Translations under genes and position numbers: made by a program
Source of the DNA: Pseudonocardia humida
GTDB lineage: Bacteria > Actinomycetota > Actinomycetes > Mycobacteriales > Pseudonocardiaceae
DNA: 64,000 bases
Reading direction: 5' to 3'
NCBI RefSeq assembly: GCF_023898865.1
Contig: NZ_JAGSOV010000062.1
Span: 57,985-121,984 of the forward strand
The notes under the pieces: generated by a model
Database searches by the model: none
Seen by the model: the letters and a program-made list of their open reading frames with translations, nothing else
What the model was told of the DNA's origin: nothing
Part shown: piece after piece, positions 12,001 through 17,924 of the stretch
Numbering within the stretch: position 1 is the stretch's first letter
Layout of the letters: each line of letters begins with the position of its first letter

Positions 12001-15000
12001 TCGCGGCCGCGGCGCCGCCGTCGGGGGAGGCGGCGGAGTAGGTGTCGCCGGTGACCTCGCCGGTGCACCCACCCGCGCACTGCAGGGTCGCGCCGGCCGA
12101 CGTCATGCCCGTGACCCCGGCCACGGGCTCCTTCTCGCCCTCGGCGGTCATCCCGGTGGTCGGCTCGGTGGCCGCCGTGGCGTCCGTCCCGGCCACGCAG
12201 CCGGTGTCGCCGTCGGCGCACACGCTGCGCGCGACCGAGGTGCTGACCGCGGCGTCGCCCAGACCGGTCGTGGTCGAGGTCGCCTCGGCACCTGCCGCGC
12301 AGTCCGCACCCAGGCACTCGGTGATGCCCGTGGACTGCGAGTACGTGATCGGGAACGGACCCTTCGGCAGCTCGACCGCCTGGTCCGCGTCCTTCTCGTC
12401 CTTGTCCTGGTCCTGCTCGCTGGTCTGGCTGGTCTGGCTCGTCTGGGCGTTGCGGGCGGTGATCCCGATCCCGGCCGCGGCTTCCACCACGTTGCGGGCC
12501 ATCAGGTAGTCCACCCCGGCACCGGCCGCCGCGGCGGACCGCGACTGGGCGATGCACCCGTCCGCACCCGTGACGCAGGTCGAACGGAACGTGGTCGTGC
12601 TGGTCGACGGGGGACCGCGCACGCCCGTCCCGCCCGGCGGCTCCACGCCGGGAGCGGCGCCGTCGGAGCCGGTGGTCGTCGTCCACGTCCCGCCCATGCA
12701 GTCCGCGGCGCACTCGCCGATCGCGTCGGCGTCCGACAGGCTCGACGGACCGCCCGCCGACCCCGCGCTCGCCCCGCCCACGACCGTGACCTGCCCGCTG
12801 CGCCCCGGGGCCGGGGTGACCGGCGACGGGCCGTCCTGCGCATCCGACACCGCCGCGGTCGGACCGCCGTCGATGCCCTCGGCCAGCTTCCCGTCGGTGG
12901 CCAGGCCCAGCGCCGGCAGCAGGTCGGCGACCGTCGAGTCCGAGGTCGCGGCCGAGCGGGTCGTGCCCTGGCAGGTGCCGGTGCCCATGGCGCAGCCGGC
13001 GACGCCGGAGGAGCCGCGCTCGGAGACGCCGTCGGCGCCGGTGGCGTCCGTCGTGACGGTGCCGTCGCAGCCGTCGGCGCAGTCGACGTAGCCGGTCACC
13101 ACAGCCGCCGCCGACGGGCCAGGCTCGACCTTCGGCTTCGCCTGCCCCGGCGCCGCCGGCTCGCCGGTGCCCCCTGCCATGCCCTGTCCGGCGCCGGCCG
13201 CCGCGGCCCGCGCGCCGTCGACGGCCGGGCCGCCCTGCGCGAGGGTCGCCGGGTCGACCGGGCCGGTGCCCAGCCGCTCGCCGAGGATCTTCGCCGCGCC
13301 CGGCGAGGCCGAGGCAACGGCCAGCGCCTCGCCCCCGCAGGCGCCGCCGTCCAGCGCGCAGGTGACGGTGCCCGTGGAGGCGCGGGGCTTGCCCGCGACC
13401 ACGGCACCGTCGGTGCCCTCCGCGGTCGCCGTGGCGGTGCCCCGGCAGCCCTGCGGGCAGTCCAGCGCCGCGCTCGCATTCGCCACGCTGCTCGGCCCCG
13501 CGGTGGGCTGGCCCGCCGCCGGACGGCCGGTGGCCGGGTCGATCACCGCGTAGTCCGGCGCGGAGGAGGCGGCCGAGGTCGCCTGCCCCTGGCAGCCGCC
13601 GCCGTCCACCGCGCACTCGACGGTGGCCGTGGTGGCGCGCCGCTGCGCGGTCACCCCGGTGTCGCCCGCGCTCGTCTTCGCGCTCGCGGTGCCCCCGCAG
13701 GTGCCGCTGGTGCCGTCGCAGGCCACCGCGGCGTCCGCCGAGGAGGTGCTGACCGGACCGGAGACCGGCTGCGGCTCACCCGCGGCGACCGCGACCGGGG
13801 CCCGGTCGGCCACCTCGGTCCCGGCCTGGGCCCCGCAGGTGCCGCCGGTGCCGTTCACCGCGCAGGTGGCGGAGGCGTTGCTGTCGCGGATGCCCGTGAC
13901 GTCGCCGGAGGCGGCCCCGGAGGTCGCCGCGTTGCCGGCGGCCTCGCAGCCCGCGACCGCGCAGTCCGCGGCGGCGGTGGCACCGCTGCTCGCAGCGAGC
14001 TCCCGACCGGCCGTCGTGCCGGCCATGGCGCGGACGGTGTCGGCGCGCTCGGCGACCTCGTCCGACACCTCGGAGGTGGCCTCGACGTCGCAGCCGCCTG
14101 CGCTCGCCGTGCAGTCGGCGGTGGCCGCGGTCTCGCGCACCGGCGCCGCGTCGCCCGCCTCGGCCGGGACACCGGTCACCTTGCCGGTGGTGGCGACCTT
14201 CGCGGTGCCCGTGCAGTCGACGTCGTCGTCGCAGCCGACGCCGGCACCGGCGGTGCTGGTGGCCACGCCGTCGCCGTCGGTCAGCGCGGCGGGCTGGTCG
14301 AGGCCGGAGTAGTCGCCGGTCGCCGCGGCGCGCTCCCACGCGGCCCGCTGCGCGGTCCGGTCCTCGGTGAGGGTGTTGTCGACGTCGGTGGTGGCGTGCG
14401 CCTCGCAGGAGCCGCCGTCGGCCAGGGTGCAGGACCCGGTGCCGGAGCTGGTGCGCCCCGCCCCGGCGCGCAGCCCGGACGCCGACCCGGAGGTCTTGGT
14501 CTGCCCGGCGCCGGTGCATTCCCCGCCGTCGCCCTCGCAGCCGACCTCGACGGCCCCGGCGCCGTGCGCCTCGACCCCGAGCTCGGAGTGCTCGACCTCG
14601 GTGCCGCTGCGGGCGTCGCAGCCGCCTGCGGTGACGGTGCAGCTGGTCTCGGCGCTCGCCTCGGCCTCGGGCGCGGCCTTCGCCGTCGCGGCGGCCGCGG
14701 TGGCCGGGGCCGGGACGTCGGCGGCCTTGCCGACCGTGCGGGTGTCGGCCTGGCCGGTGCAGCCCGTCCGGGGGCAGTCGACCTCGGCGTCGGCCTCGAC
14801 GGCCCGGTCGGTGCCGTCGCCGTGCAGGGCGACCGAAGCACCGGTGCGGCAGCCGCCGCCCGCGGTGGTGCAGGACGACCCGGTGGTGCCGGAGGTCTCC
14901 ACGGCGGAGCCGGGCGCGGTGGCGGCGACCGCACGGGTACCGGCGGGGGCCGCCTGGTCGGTGCGGACGGACTTCCCGGTGCTCTTCGTCGACGCCGAGC

Positions 15001-17674
15001 CGGTGCAGTCGTCGCACTCGACGGCGGCGGCCGCCTCGACCTCCTCGGCCTTCCAGCCGTCGTCGTCGCGGTGGCCGTGCTCGTCGCCGAGGTCGACGGC
15101 GGCGCGGGTGGAGCAACCGCCCGCGGTGCCGGTGCAGGTGGCCGTGCCGTCGCCGGCCCGGGCGCGCTGCTCGTCGGCGGCGCCGTCGCCGGTGCCCGCC
15201 TCCAGGGCCCGCTCGCCGGCCGCAGCGGCGGCGCGGGCGGACTCCGCCGTCCGCGCTGCCTTCTCGCCCTCGTTGTCGGCCTTGCCGGTGGCCGCGCTCG
15301 TGCAGGTGCCGGCGGCGGTGTCGCACTCGGCATGGGCGCCGCGGCGGTCGGCCTCGCCGCCGAGCTCGCACCCGCCGGTGCAGGACGCGGTCGCGGCGGT
15401 CCGGTCGGCGTCGTCGGGCTGGGCCGGTCCGTTCGCGGTGCCGCCGCACGTGCCCGCCACGGTCGCGCACGCGATCTCAGCGCCGTCCGGCTTGGCCCGG
15501 CTGCCCTGCTGGCACTCGATGGCCGCGCCCTCGCACGTGGTGCTGGCGGCGGTCGTCGTGGTCCTGCCGGTCCTCTCGTCGACCTTCTTGCTCGACGTCG
15601 AGCTGCTGCAGCCCTGCTGCGCACCGGTCAGCGTGCAGGAGGCCGAGCCCTTGTTCTCGCCCGACGACGTCGAGACCGAGCAGCCGGACGACACCCCGCT
15701 GATCGCCACGCACTTGTCGGAGTCGCGCTCGCCGTCGGCGTTCTCGCTCGCCGCGCCGCAGGCGACGAACACCCCGCTCGAACCGCACCCGGCCGACGCG
15801 CCTTCCCCGTGGGTGTCGGAGTAATCGGCGGCGTTGTCGGTGGCGTCGGCGAGCTGCTCGGTGGCCTCGTACACCTCGTCGCGCTTGGTCTCGTACGCCT
15901 TGGTCTTCTTGGCGTACGCGTCCTTGACCTTCTTGCTGGCGCCCTTCTCGGTCGCCTTCTTCTTCTCCGCCGCGAGCGCCTTCTCCTGGGCGGCCAGGTC
16001 CTTCTGCCCCTCGACGACCGAGTCGACCAGCTCGGACTGGTCCGACGAGAGCTGCTCCTTGTCCTGCTGCAGCTGCCTGACGAGCTTGTCGTGCGCCGCC
16101 TTGTCCTTGGCGTAGGCGTCCTTGGCCTTCTTGGTCGCGCCCTTCTCGGTCGCCTTCTTCTTCTGCTCCGCCAGCTTCTTCGCCGAGCTGTCGACCTTGA
16201 TCTGGTTCTCGAGGACCTTCTCGGTGTGCTCCGCGGAGTCCTCGTAGTCGAGGTTCTCCTCGTCGCCGTCCTCGGAGTCGTCGCCCTCGTCGGTGGAACC
16301 CTTCGGCGGGCCGCGGGGGGCGTCCTCGTCGGCATCGGCCGAGAGCAGCTTCGCGGTGGCCCCACCATCGGTGGCGTCGCCCTTCGCCGGCTCCATGTCG
16401 TCGATGGCGCCGAGCACCCGGGTCCACGTGACGTCGTCGACGTCGGCGGGCTTTCCGCCCTTGCCCTTCTTCTCGCCGGCCTTGTCGCCGGCCTTCTTGT
16501 CGGCGGCCTTCTTGTCGGCCGCCTCGTCGTCCTTCGCGTCCTTGCCGGTCGACTTCGCCTTCTTGTCGCCGGCCTTCTTCTCGGCGGCCTTGTCGCCGGA
16601 CTTCCCGTCGGCCTCGCCCAGGTCGGTCAGGACCTGCTTGACGATCGCCAGCCGCGCCTCGTCCTGCTCGTCGCCGTCCTCGGAACCGGCGGCCTTCTCC
16701 AGATCGTCGACGTGCTTCTCGGCGAGAGTCGCGAGCTGCGCGCGAACCCGCTTGCCGTCGCCGTCCTCGCCGGCCAGATCGGCGACGAGCTCGTCGAGTT
16801 CGCCACCCTCGTCATCGGCCTTCGCGGTCGTCGCCTTCTCGGCGCCGGTCTTCTTCTCCGCCTTCTCGGCCTTCTTGCCGGCGGGCTTCGCGTCGGCGTC
16901 CTTGCCGGACTTCTTGCCGTCCTTCTTGTCGTCGGCCTTCTCGGGAGCCGCGGCGGCGGTGTCCTTCGCCGGGGGCTTCGTACCGGTGTCGGCCAACAGT
17001 CGAACGTCCTCGTCGCCGTCCTCGCCGTCCTCGGCGGTATCGGCGTCCTTCTCCGGAGCGGACTCCGCGTCGTCGTCGGACTTCGGCTTCGCCTTCTCGT
17101 CCTTCTTGGCCGCGGGCTTGTCGGCGTCCTTCTTGGCGGGCTTGTCGACGTCCTTCTTGGCGGGCTTGTCCGCGTCCTTCTTGGCGGGCTTGTCCGCGTC
17201 CTTCTTGGCGGGCTTGTCCGCGTCCTTCTTGGCGGGCTTGTCCGCGTCCTTCTTGGCGGGCTTGTCCGCGTCCTTCTTCGCGGGCTTGTCCGCGTCCTTC
17301 TTGGCGGGCTTGTCCGCGTCCTTCTTCGCCGGCTTGTCCGCGTCCTTCTTGGCCGGCTTGTCCTTCTTCTCCCCCGACGAATCCGCCCCCGACTGGCCGG
17401 ATCCCTCGGAGCCCTTCTTGCCACCGGCGGGCCTGGCACTGCCTCCCTTCGCCAGGCCCTGCGCGGCGGCCGTCACCGGGACAGCCGCGGAGGCCGGCGA
17501 GGCGGCCAGGAAGGCCGACCCGAACCAGAGCACCACGACGATCCCGGCCACCCACAGCATCCACCGCAGCACCGCCCACATCCGGTCCCGGACCGAGAGC
17601 CGCAGCTGCACGGACACGTCGGAACGCACGTCGGGACCACAGGGCCCCGCGTGCGTCTCGACCGGCCGGCTCAT
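1..17674 (-). CDS. Giant signal-peptide protein with Cys-pair repeats and a built-in SecA-type ATPase motor (3-prime end outside window)
   Basis: The frame with codon first bases at coordinates equal to 1 mod 3 translates into sensible protein from ATG 17674 to the window edge; I checked it at about ten points and saw no stop, giving at least 5,891 residues. A purine-rich RBS (17684-17689) sits 9 nt upstream of the start. Layout: residues 1-63 a long signal peptide (basic n-region of about 30, hydrophobic core WVAGIVVVLW, AxA-type end near ASPASA); 70-620 Lys/Ala/Asp-rich, coiled-coil-like; 620-3150 about 50 Cys pairs; 3150-3830 helical; 3830-4000 hydrophobic/amphipathic; 4060-4490 Pro/Ala/Val linker with GEPVVQP repeats; 4520-5140 SecA motor; then about 500 helical residues, hydrophobic stretches near 5661-5706 and 5726-5751, and a Thr/Pro-rich tail. 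The plus-strand long open frames here are antisense shadows. Function is unknown; an exported, possibly self-translocating toxin or adhesin is inference. Confidence 0.9.
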   Translation of the reverse strand, partial: MSRPVETHAGPCGPDVRSDVSVQLRLSVRDRMWAVLRWMLWVAGIVVVLWFGSAFLAASPASAAVPVTAAAQGLAKGGSARPAGGKKGSEGSGQSGADSSGEKKDKPAKKDADKPAKKDADKPAKKDADKPAKKDADKPAKKDADKPAKKDADKPAKKDADKPAKKDADKPAKKDVDKPAKKDADKPAAKKDEKAKPKSDDDAESAPEKDADTAEDGEDGDEDVRLLADTGTKPPAKDTAAAAPEKADDKKDGKKSGKDADAKPAGKKAEKAEKKTGAEKATTAKADDEGGELDELVADLAGEDGDGKRVRAQLATLAEKHVDDLEKAAGSEDGDEQDEARLAIVKQVLTDLGEADGKSGDKAAEKKAGDKKAKSTGKDAKDDEAADKKAADKKAGDKAGEKKGKGGKPADVDDVTWTRVLGAIDDMEPAKGDATDGGATAKLLSADADEDAPRGPPKGSTDEGDDSEDGDEENLDYEDSAEHTEKVLENQIKVDSSAKKLAEQKKKATEKGATKKAKDAYAKDKAAHDKLVRQLQQDKEQLSSDQSELVDSVVEGQKDLAAQEKALAAEKKKATEKGASKKVKDAYAKKTKAYETKRDEVYEATEQLADATDNAADYSDTHGEGASAGCGSSGVFVACGAASENADGERDSDKCVAISGVSSGCSVSTSSGENKGSASCTLTGAQQGCSSSTSSKKVDERTGRTTTTAASTTCEGAAIECQQGSRAKPDGAEIACATVAGTCGGTANGPAQPDDADRTAATASCTGGCELGGEADRRGAHAECDTAAGTCTSAATGKADNEGEKAARTAESARAAAAAGERALEAGTGDGAADEQRARAGDGTATCTGTAGGCSTRAAVDLGDEHGHRDDDGWKAEEVEAAAAVECDDCTGSASTKSTGKSVRTDQAAPAGTRAVAATAPGSAVETSGTTGSSCTTAGGGCRTGASVALHGDGTDRAVEADAEVDCPRTGCTGQADTRTVGKAADVPAPATAAAATAKAAPEAEASAETSCTVTAGGCDARSGTEVEHSELGVEAHGAGAVEVGCEGDGGECTGAGQTKTSGSASGLRAGAGRTSSGTGSCTLADGGSCEAHATTDVDNTLTEDRTAQRAAWERAAATGDYSGLDQPAALTDGDGVATSTAGAGVGCDDDVDCTGTAKVATTGKVTGVPAEAGDAAPVRETAATADCTASAGGCDVEATSEVSDEVAERADTVRAMAGTTAGRELAASSGATAAADCAVAGCEAAGNAATSGAASGDVTGIRDSNASATCAVNGTGGTCGAQAGTEVADRAPVAVAAGEPQPVSGPVSTSSADAAVACDGTSGTCGGTASAKTSAGDTGVTAQRRATTATVECAVDGGGCQGQATSAASSAPDYAVIDPATGRPAAGQPTAGPSSVANASAALDCPQGCRGTATATAEGTDGAVVAGKPRASTGTVTCALDGGACGGEALAVASASPGAAKILGERLGTGPVDPATLAQGGPAVDGARAAAAGAGQGMAGGTGEPAAPGQAKPKVEPGPSAAAVVTGYVDCADGCDGTVTTDATGADGVSERGSSGVAGCAMGTGTCQGTTRSAATSDSTVADLLPALGLATDGKLAEGIDGGPTAAVSDAQDGPSPVTPAPGRSGQVTVVGGASAGSAGGPSSLSDADAIGECAADCMGGTWTTTTGSDGAAPGVEPPGGTGVRGPPSTSTTTFRSTCVTGADGCIAQSRSAAAAGAGVDYLMARNVVEAAAGIGITARNAQTSQTSQTSEQDQDKDEKDADQAVELPKGPFPITYSQSTGITECLGADCAAGAEATSTTTGLGDAAVSTSVARSVCADGDTGCVAGTDATAATEPTTGMTAEGEKEPVAGVTGMTSAGATLQCAGGCTGEVTGDTYSAASPDGGAAAAIDAAKAATAPGAPEPGAPALNGAKVDPTSVSVAHGETDCNGQAGCAAAIQTSGSATTTGDIETGRFATTTATADGACTTAAGGCPTATSSHTISTDDPATIGATLHAAYNDADEAAAAEAAAKTAAAEATAAEATAEAAAENAAEAAAAEAAAAAEAARVAQTADADPAAVEAAELAAEQAAARAAQVQQTADQAQQAARRAQQTADSAAGEAAKKAAELAAGPVAALPRTSQALGSSTCASTDGCHSGTSGMTADHSAQVAAQCAGADCATSTLGEAVYDGNTATADTACTATGAAGQCAGSTQVGASELAAQVAAECAGSDGSACRHRIAAASEQTSRTAGNKATAEASCGSDGGAGDGWCQTTAVAETTDTQAMAAGGCQGSAGSGCRFSYEAQSKDKAGKAAEASASGEGKGTTGAGQVATSAMAVAGNGQAQAQAQASCTGTAGVTCEHDYAASVKTKASAPGAKAKASAAGTGGGAAGAGGVVVAAGAAAAPGQAQAQASCMGTPGTDCRHAYSARASDEAYARGAWARASASGSGQGGMGGGGVAVAAQATAAPGQASASASCSGAPNCRHSYSAGAEASASAPGASANASARGSGGGGEGAGGVSVMAQASAAPGSASASASCSGSAGVRCSHRYEASASASARDPRTGSNAHANAHGSGGGGVGGGGVAVSARAFAAGNHAEASASCSGAPNCSADYFAEAHDQRSATVGPTWDTPGGRHDARHWGQCSGSGNGGCGVTAYAVPGDGDGGYATCTGNCSAFKQGGSNQFTALMPSIRDQMAAQAKAAQERGQDPLAEIKKLGPDQTAITYQVNPDGSVTIAVKDKDKPLVQHTCPAPCSIDSTNAKVQGEGGQGFQITEQGPAANNPARKDGKVVGQDRCTLDHACGLARDGAGNGTWWGQGKGTVTDGVSRSSLTYTDKGDENAHNSGNFASPAGSPFTTTCNGGCHGAIKSPDIGRGTWSDAVNIVDSPNLLRGRDGFGNAAILDFQGKGTVVTDELDIITANGDGTKASTALTKVTTRDAFGNPGRFSIADGQTGAITLTREGYTIVQNQAAKNVYYTDEQLRTAIKNNLPTNGMDLLDRKLAQAQGIRIPADMVVGAGNEITVVTPDGNGDGGTIGCTGDCTLTRPSWAQETPRCANCILSEPIIRQGESTDRAATVKVGGLDPQRWVDPYGNATTCTPGSGSCSIGMHYGPGGGALCLGEDCRSTNVAGESLDGEGVLLYPTADGKKNHGAACRAGEGKCGVSTGTRELRWQGDPDPSWMSVVDPTYKRPTLGTEMDRKLAGILGVDENAQLPPLTKSDYARLSPEEKERYDAGLKALTDEQVVDAALLSVGQQSERSRLVDELVGRYPGLDKSLDAIEKANEGGLTPAERKALDPQFKQLEAAGVVGKDLAAAHQIVDGIDRAAYTSPSITDVNQKLAGTPGLVDELVGPTLPDETPEQKLVRARAKVAQNLGIDPDADPNAPWVPLTTAEAGSAAANLADLSLIMPERTLAADGDVIAARRTALEATPGRTQEETEAFNADLKAYNDRVAAMNGIRTRIGENLPAPAENAAATEAERRAFDLAFTHHAADPGLYTNLQTANRTLTRVNGLATAMAAGDPVQRKAAEQLGEFGGHAQTVYDSIARGPRSGTNTLGDLWLPSTGRPDVVYAQNAAVRLPTYEKDLKLLGTKLEGQETSYWGNPKLTPDMRANIAAYATAEQWEGPQLDTANEVKSYLTGIGWGEPEEELTDRQRYERDKRFTELFGDGRDHPEWWDGATHYVKGNAGEMGTLDKAFEDGRPNWFMNGLHQGGKKVYGAYEWLNYDLPAKISGTDPIAAEDRGWVDKAGDDLVRVVTFAPEGLAHMVGSIPVDAWNLVTGKPWTEDRIAGESFSEKWERVAPFTGMFATAAVNSYHRWQPLVMHGDTDKLVHGAPERGLNGYGEAPVSALLEDLALPTLPLAGAGLVAKALGRSATAGTAAAMNAARSAATPALAAQNWARAGQLAARAERFAGIAGSPVINVPVQIVSMPYRAWGVATRGLANRASSTLAPMAKAASTAGLPKAARVLDSAAWTAGTYGTRGLTGLVTTKAAGAVLGVGRDASPGSITSAYRGGQVLARGADLMGPSSVASKVFGPERMAAVRLGRLDWAYRTLAGSGDAVPVQVAAQAAGRQEPRPAQRLAPDELVLGREPGAEPTGARDTTTTAPVRGAPAAEPAASGARMAEETAGRPGDVPVRATEPVPGQAGAAEPVARPAAAGRDAQAGAPVADPVVAPVRGGEPASGSAGSRAGEPVVGAAGSRVAPATEPVGQPTARAGAAPVAAGEPVVQPGARAGGAPAAVGEPVVQPGSRSVQAPAAGAGEPVVQPAAGPAAAPVRAGAPAAPVVRPAAPTARIGDPAAAGAGPVTEPVVRPIRPAAPARPAGPQEPVAGTNGRAAGSTAPAGVLRAEAEPTVQSPSEPVGARSADGATASAAPEPAASAQAAAADASGARAPAGEPSASPTGRVPAGDPAAAPPGGRSPEQPSGGGAPQAPRDPSRAPHGQPTVPPVENVGAGGRTAASPGGSGGGEPGVTGPLPPRRTLEPSAPARPNGAEQAPAPHAGGTSARGPPAAGAIPDDTASTPQAPTQAAGVGARVRDAIEQWRQARAQYRADLRAAAGYGREFRQWTDDALRQRPDRLAEQVERGERSVADAMLECVAVVCEVARRDQPERTPRPNQVVGAIALARDARVVEMLTSEGKTLTGSIALVARALLERRNGTSVQWWSPNDRFAADVVPEVRRIAEQFGLKVELLTGQRSAEGKAAAYRADIVVGAVSEFAFDVLRERTQNVVVPKREIAFRLIDEIDLVLLDDGPVPFILSEQVPDAVRPLADLYAARWAARSGLKPVSKDNPNGHYDPRTFQLTESGVAHIAGLERGAIDLRKAENAGMRRRVENALIAEYGKRRNHDYLVEDGSIVLLAEDNRPLVGRRLGDGLHEAIEFKEFGERGVGAPTRIIDSIKAHELLEKAEWTGMTGTVGGAAGRGLFARTYGKQVTHVWPYRASKRIDLDPITHATTAQAREAAVVDALAAHQQGYPVLIRVSTVAEAKAVEALLRRHGVEPQLLTAMAEHLARESEITAGAGRRGAVTVATDIAGRAVDVKLGGEVRAVRDEIMLRDYQGPSAGPAYARAREAATRQAKAQIAAERAQLDVEGGGLHMIGIGSARNARIEEQLRGRSGRNGANGTTRIHRSLEDQVLRERAQVELTAERPAGGYAGAMDAPAVGVLFDLARSQSDAITASRLAAATTRSGGRESDVQPGVLTHDRLADLDAMPFGYAADLDAAALAALVAGEPVPALSSLSEPELERARTLAQTVLADALQAERALAAQELGELIPAPRLVAQPVTEADIAALTTEMAQVQEAFRELERSSELAERLASDLADVAAAVTIAGRLLDERGEGWRARPTAAERPADGEPLRLNTLQTRLLRAFHDYARGVDIEGIAAGMGVDVQAVAWYVDTAIELLRTRDGRGVRTEAGVRDQVAAEAGSLVAEWAEARDRLRTAEDDGLYGAERPLWNRGERVEEMVGQLPPAMREGVYAALVSAGLTTRTQVRGTTDEGLRAAGLDAAALAAVRALLGRPTQRDRIAAGWQRGADLTDTPAWTEAGLRQVLLGTLGLGGPDTADLVEQAGLDVPTLMQMSGVERMLVLSPTATGLLGRVRDDPDALTEAERAAVVEQASGALRHLGAGYSDLAAAALIAEVVAAAGPAAAVPADSSTDAGAGTGRTDGTPGSPRPQGPRAVVATGAAIALVGGGLAVLPAGAVVGPALLGAGTVVLATPALRKLWAPALARGPPAALARRSAVAAMFLALAFSPVAAVASGFMTPAAAAQTSSAVLAYAPVEPGAPSSTATPSSTATPSGTGTPAPSGLPVPSDSPAPADTPAPASGPAPSGDPTTSVEQTTPTAPAPSGTDAPAPPAASADEGGGWAAWLERWTIGVGTAYLAWRAGRWSVKWLIEARPRWKAA
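2255..4130 (-). other. SecA-like DEAD motor domain inside the giant protein
   Basis: This part (about residues 4520-5140) follows SecA in order. The N-terminal helix before the nucleotide site resembles SecA. Walker A is TSEGKTL (K4625; SecA has TGEGKTL), followed by a SecA-like SEFAFDVLRE. Walker B is LIDEID (D4728-E4729). A preprotein-crosslinking-like insert begins HYD (about 4779) and leads to GRRLGDGLHEAIEFKE and TGMTGT. The second helicase half has VATDIAGRAVDVKLGG and GLHMIGIG, then QLRGRSGR (5097-5104; arginine-finger motif). All key ATPase residues seem present, so the motor is probably active. The SecA helical scaffold and wing domains are not recognisable after motif VI; a different helical region follows. 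The housekeeping SecA is not in this window. Confidence 0.88.
8220..15820 (-). repeat. Array of about 50 Cys-x(2-11)-Cys repeats in the giant protein
   Basis: By reading the translation I count about 52 Cys pairs between residues 620 and 3150, typically a small or acidic residue, Cys, a Gly-rich 2-11 residue loop, Cys, then Gly/Ala. Examples are VECAVDGGGCQG, ADCTASAGGCDV and VDCADGCDG. Spacing between pairs is irregular, roughly 25-90 residues of Ala/Thr/Ser/Gly-rich sequence. The even pairing suggests local disulfides, which fits an oxidising extracytoplasmic location. An Ala/Glu-rich helical stretch (about residues 2000-2120, coordinates 11310-11670) interrupts the array. No Pfam family is recognised with certainty; a beta-solenoid fold is inference. 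Confidence 0.85.
9870..10865 (-). repeat. Five tandem units of about 62 residues rich in Gly, Ala and Ser
   Basis: Within the Cys-pair array, residues of about 2270-2600 form a second, more regular repeat. Each unit starts with a Cys pair and an aromatic core such as CRHSYSA or CEHDYAA, continues with alternating Ala/Ser, a Gly-rich patch such as GSGGGG, a hydrophobic strand (GVAVAA-like), and APGQA leading to the next Cys. Units are 60-64 residues. The alternating small-residue pattern suggests beta strands or a fibrous stalk. Confidence 0.8.
17127..17366 (-). repeat. Ten perfect-length 24-bp tandem repeats encoding ADKPAKKD
   Basis: Units begin at 17127, 17151, 17175, 17199, 17223, 17247, 17271, 17295, 17319 and 17343. 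They are nearly identical and in frame, and a degenerate 27-bp unit precedes them at 17100-17126. They encode a highly basic octapeptide just after the signal peptide of the giant protein. Near-identity suggests recent slippage, so copy number may vary between strains. A Lys/Pro/Ala stalk could bind cell wall or nucleic acid; that is inference. Confidence 0.95.
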
Positions 17675-17722
17675 GCTGGAGGACTCCCTGATTCGGAAGG
17701 GGGAGGGGATGGCGCGGCTCGT

Positions 17723-17924
17723 CCAGCGGGCGAGAAACCCGCTGGTGGCACACTCCGAAGACGTGCAGGAACACCGGGCCTGCGCACGTCGCGCCTGGGG
17801 CTGCGACCTGCGCCGGACGGTCGTGTACACGTCCAGCGGCCCTGCTCCGGCGACCGGTCGTTGCGGCGACTTCAGCAGCGACTGTCTTCCGGTGAACCCC
17901 GACTGCACACCTGGAGTTCACCGG
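17723..17924 (-). promoter_or_regulatory. Structured leader of the giant gene (two perfect hairpins)
   Basis: An 8-bp perfect stem (17723-17730 with 17738-17745, 7-nt loop) lies about 50 nt before the giant start codon. A 9-bp perfect stem (17889-17897 with 17916-17924, 18-nt loop) lies farther upstream. They could be part of a 5-prime UTR element or a repressor operator. I could not match them to a known riboswitch. Confidence 0.4.

Noticed and set aside
9732..13616. Minus-strand open frame of 1,294 codons in another frame
   Set aside because: It is Arg/Gly-rich and lacks domain signatures; the other minus frame has ordered Cys pairs.
17723..17924. Riboswitch upstream of the giant gene
   Set aside because: Two hairpins exist but I could not match the conserved core of any known class.
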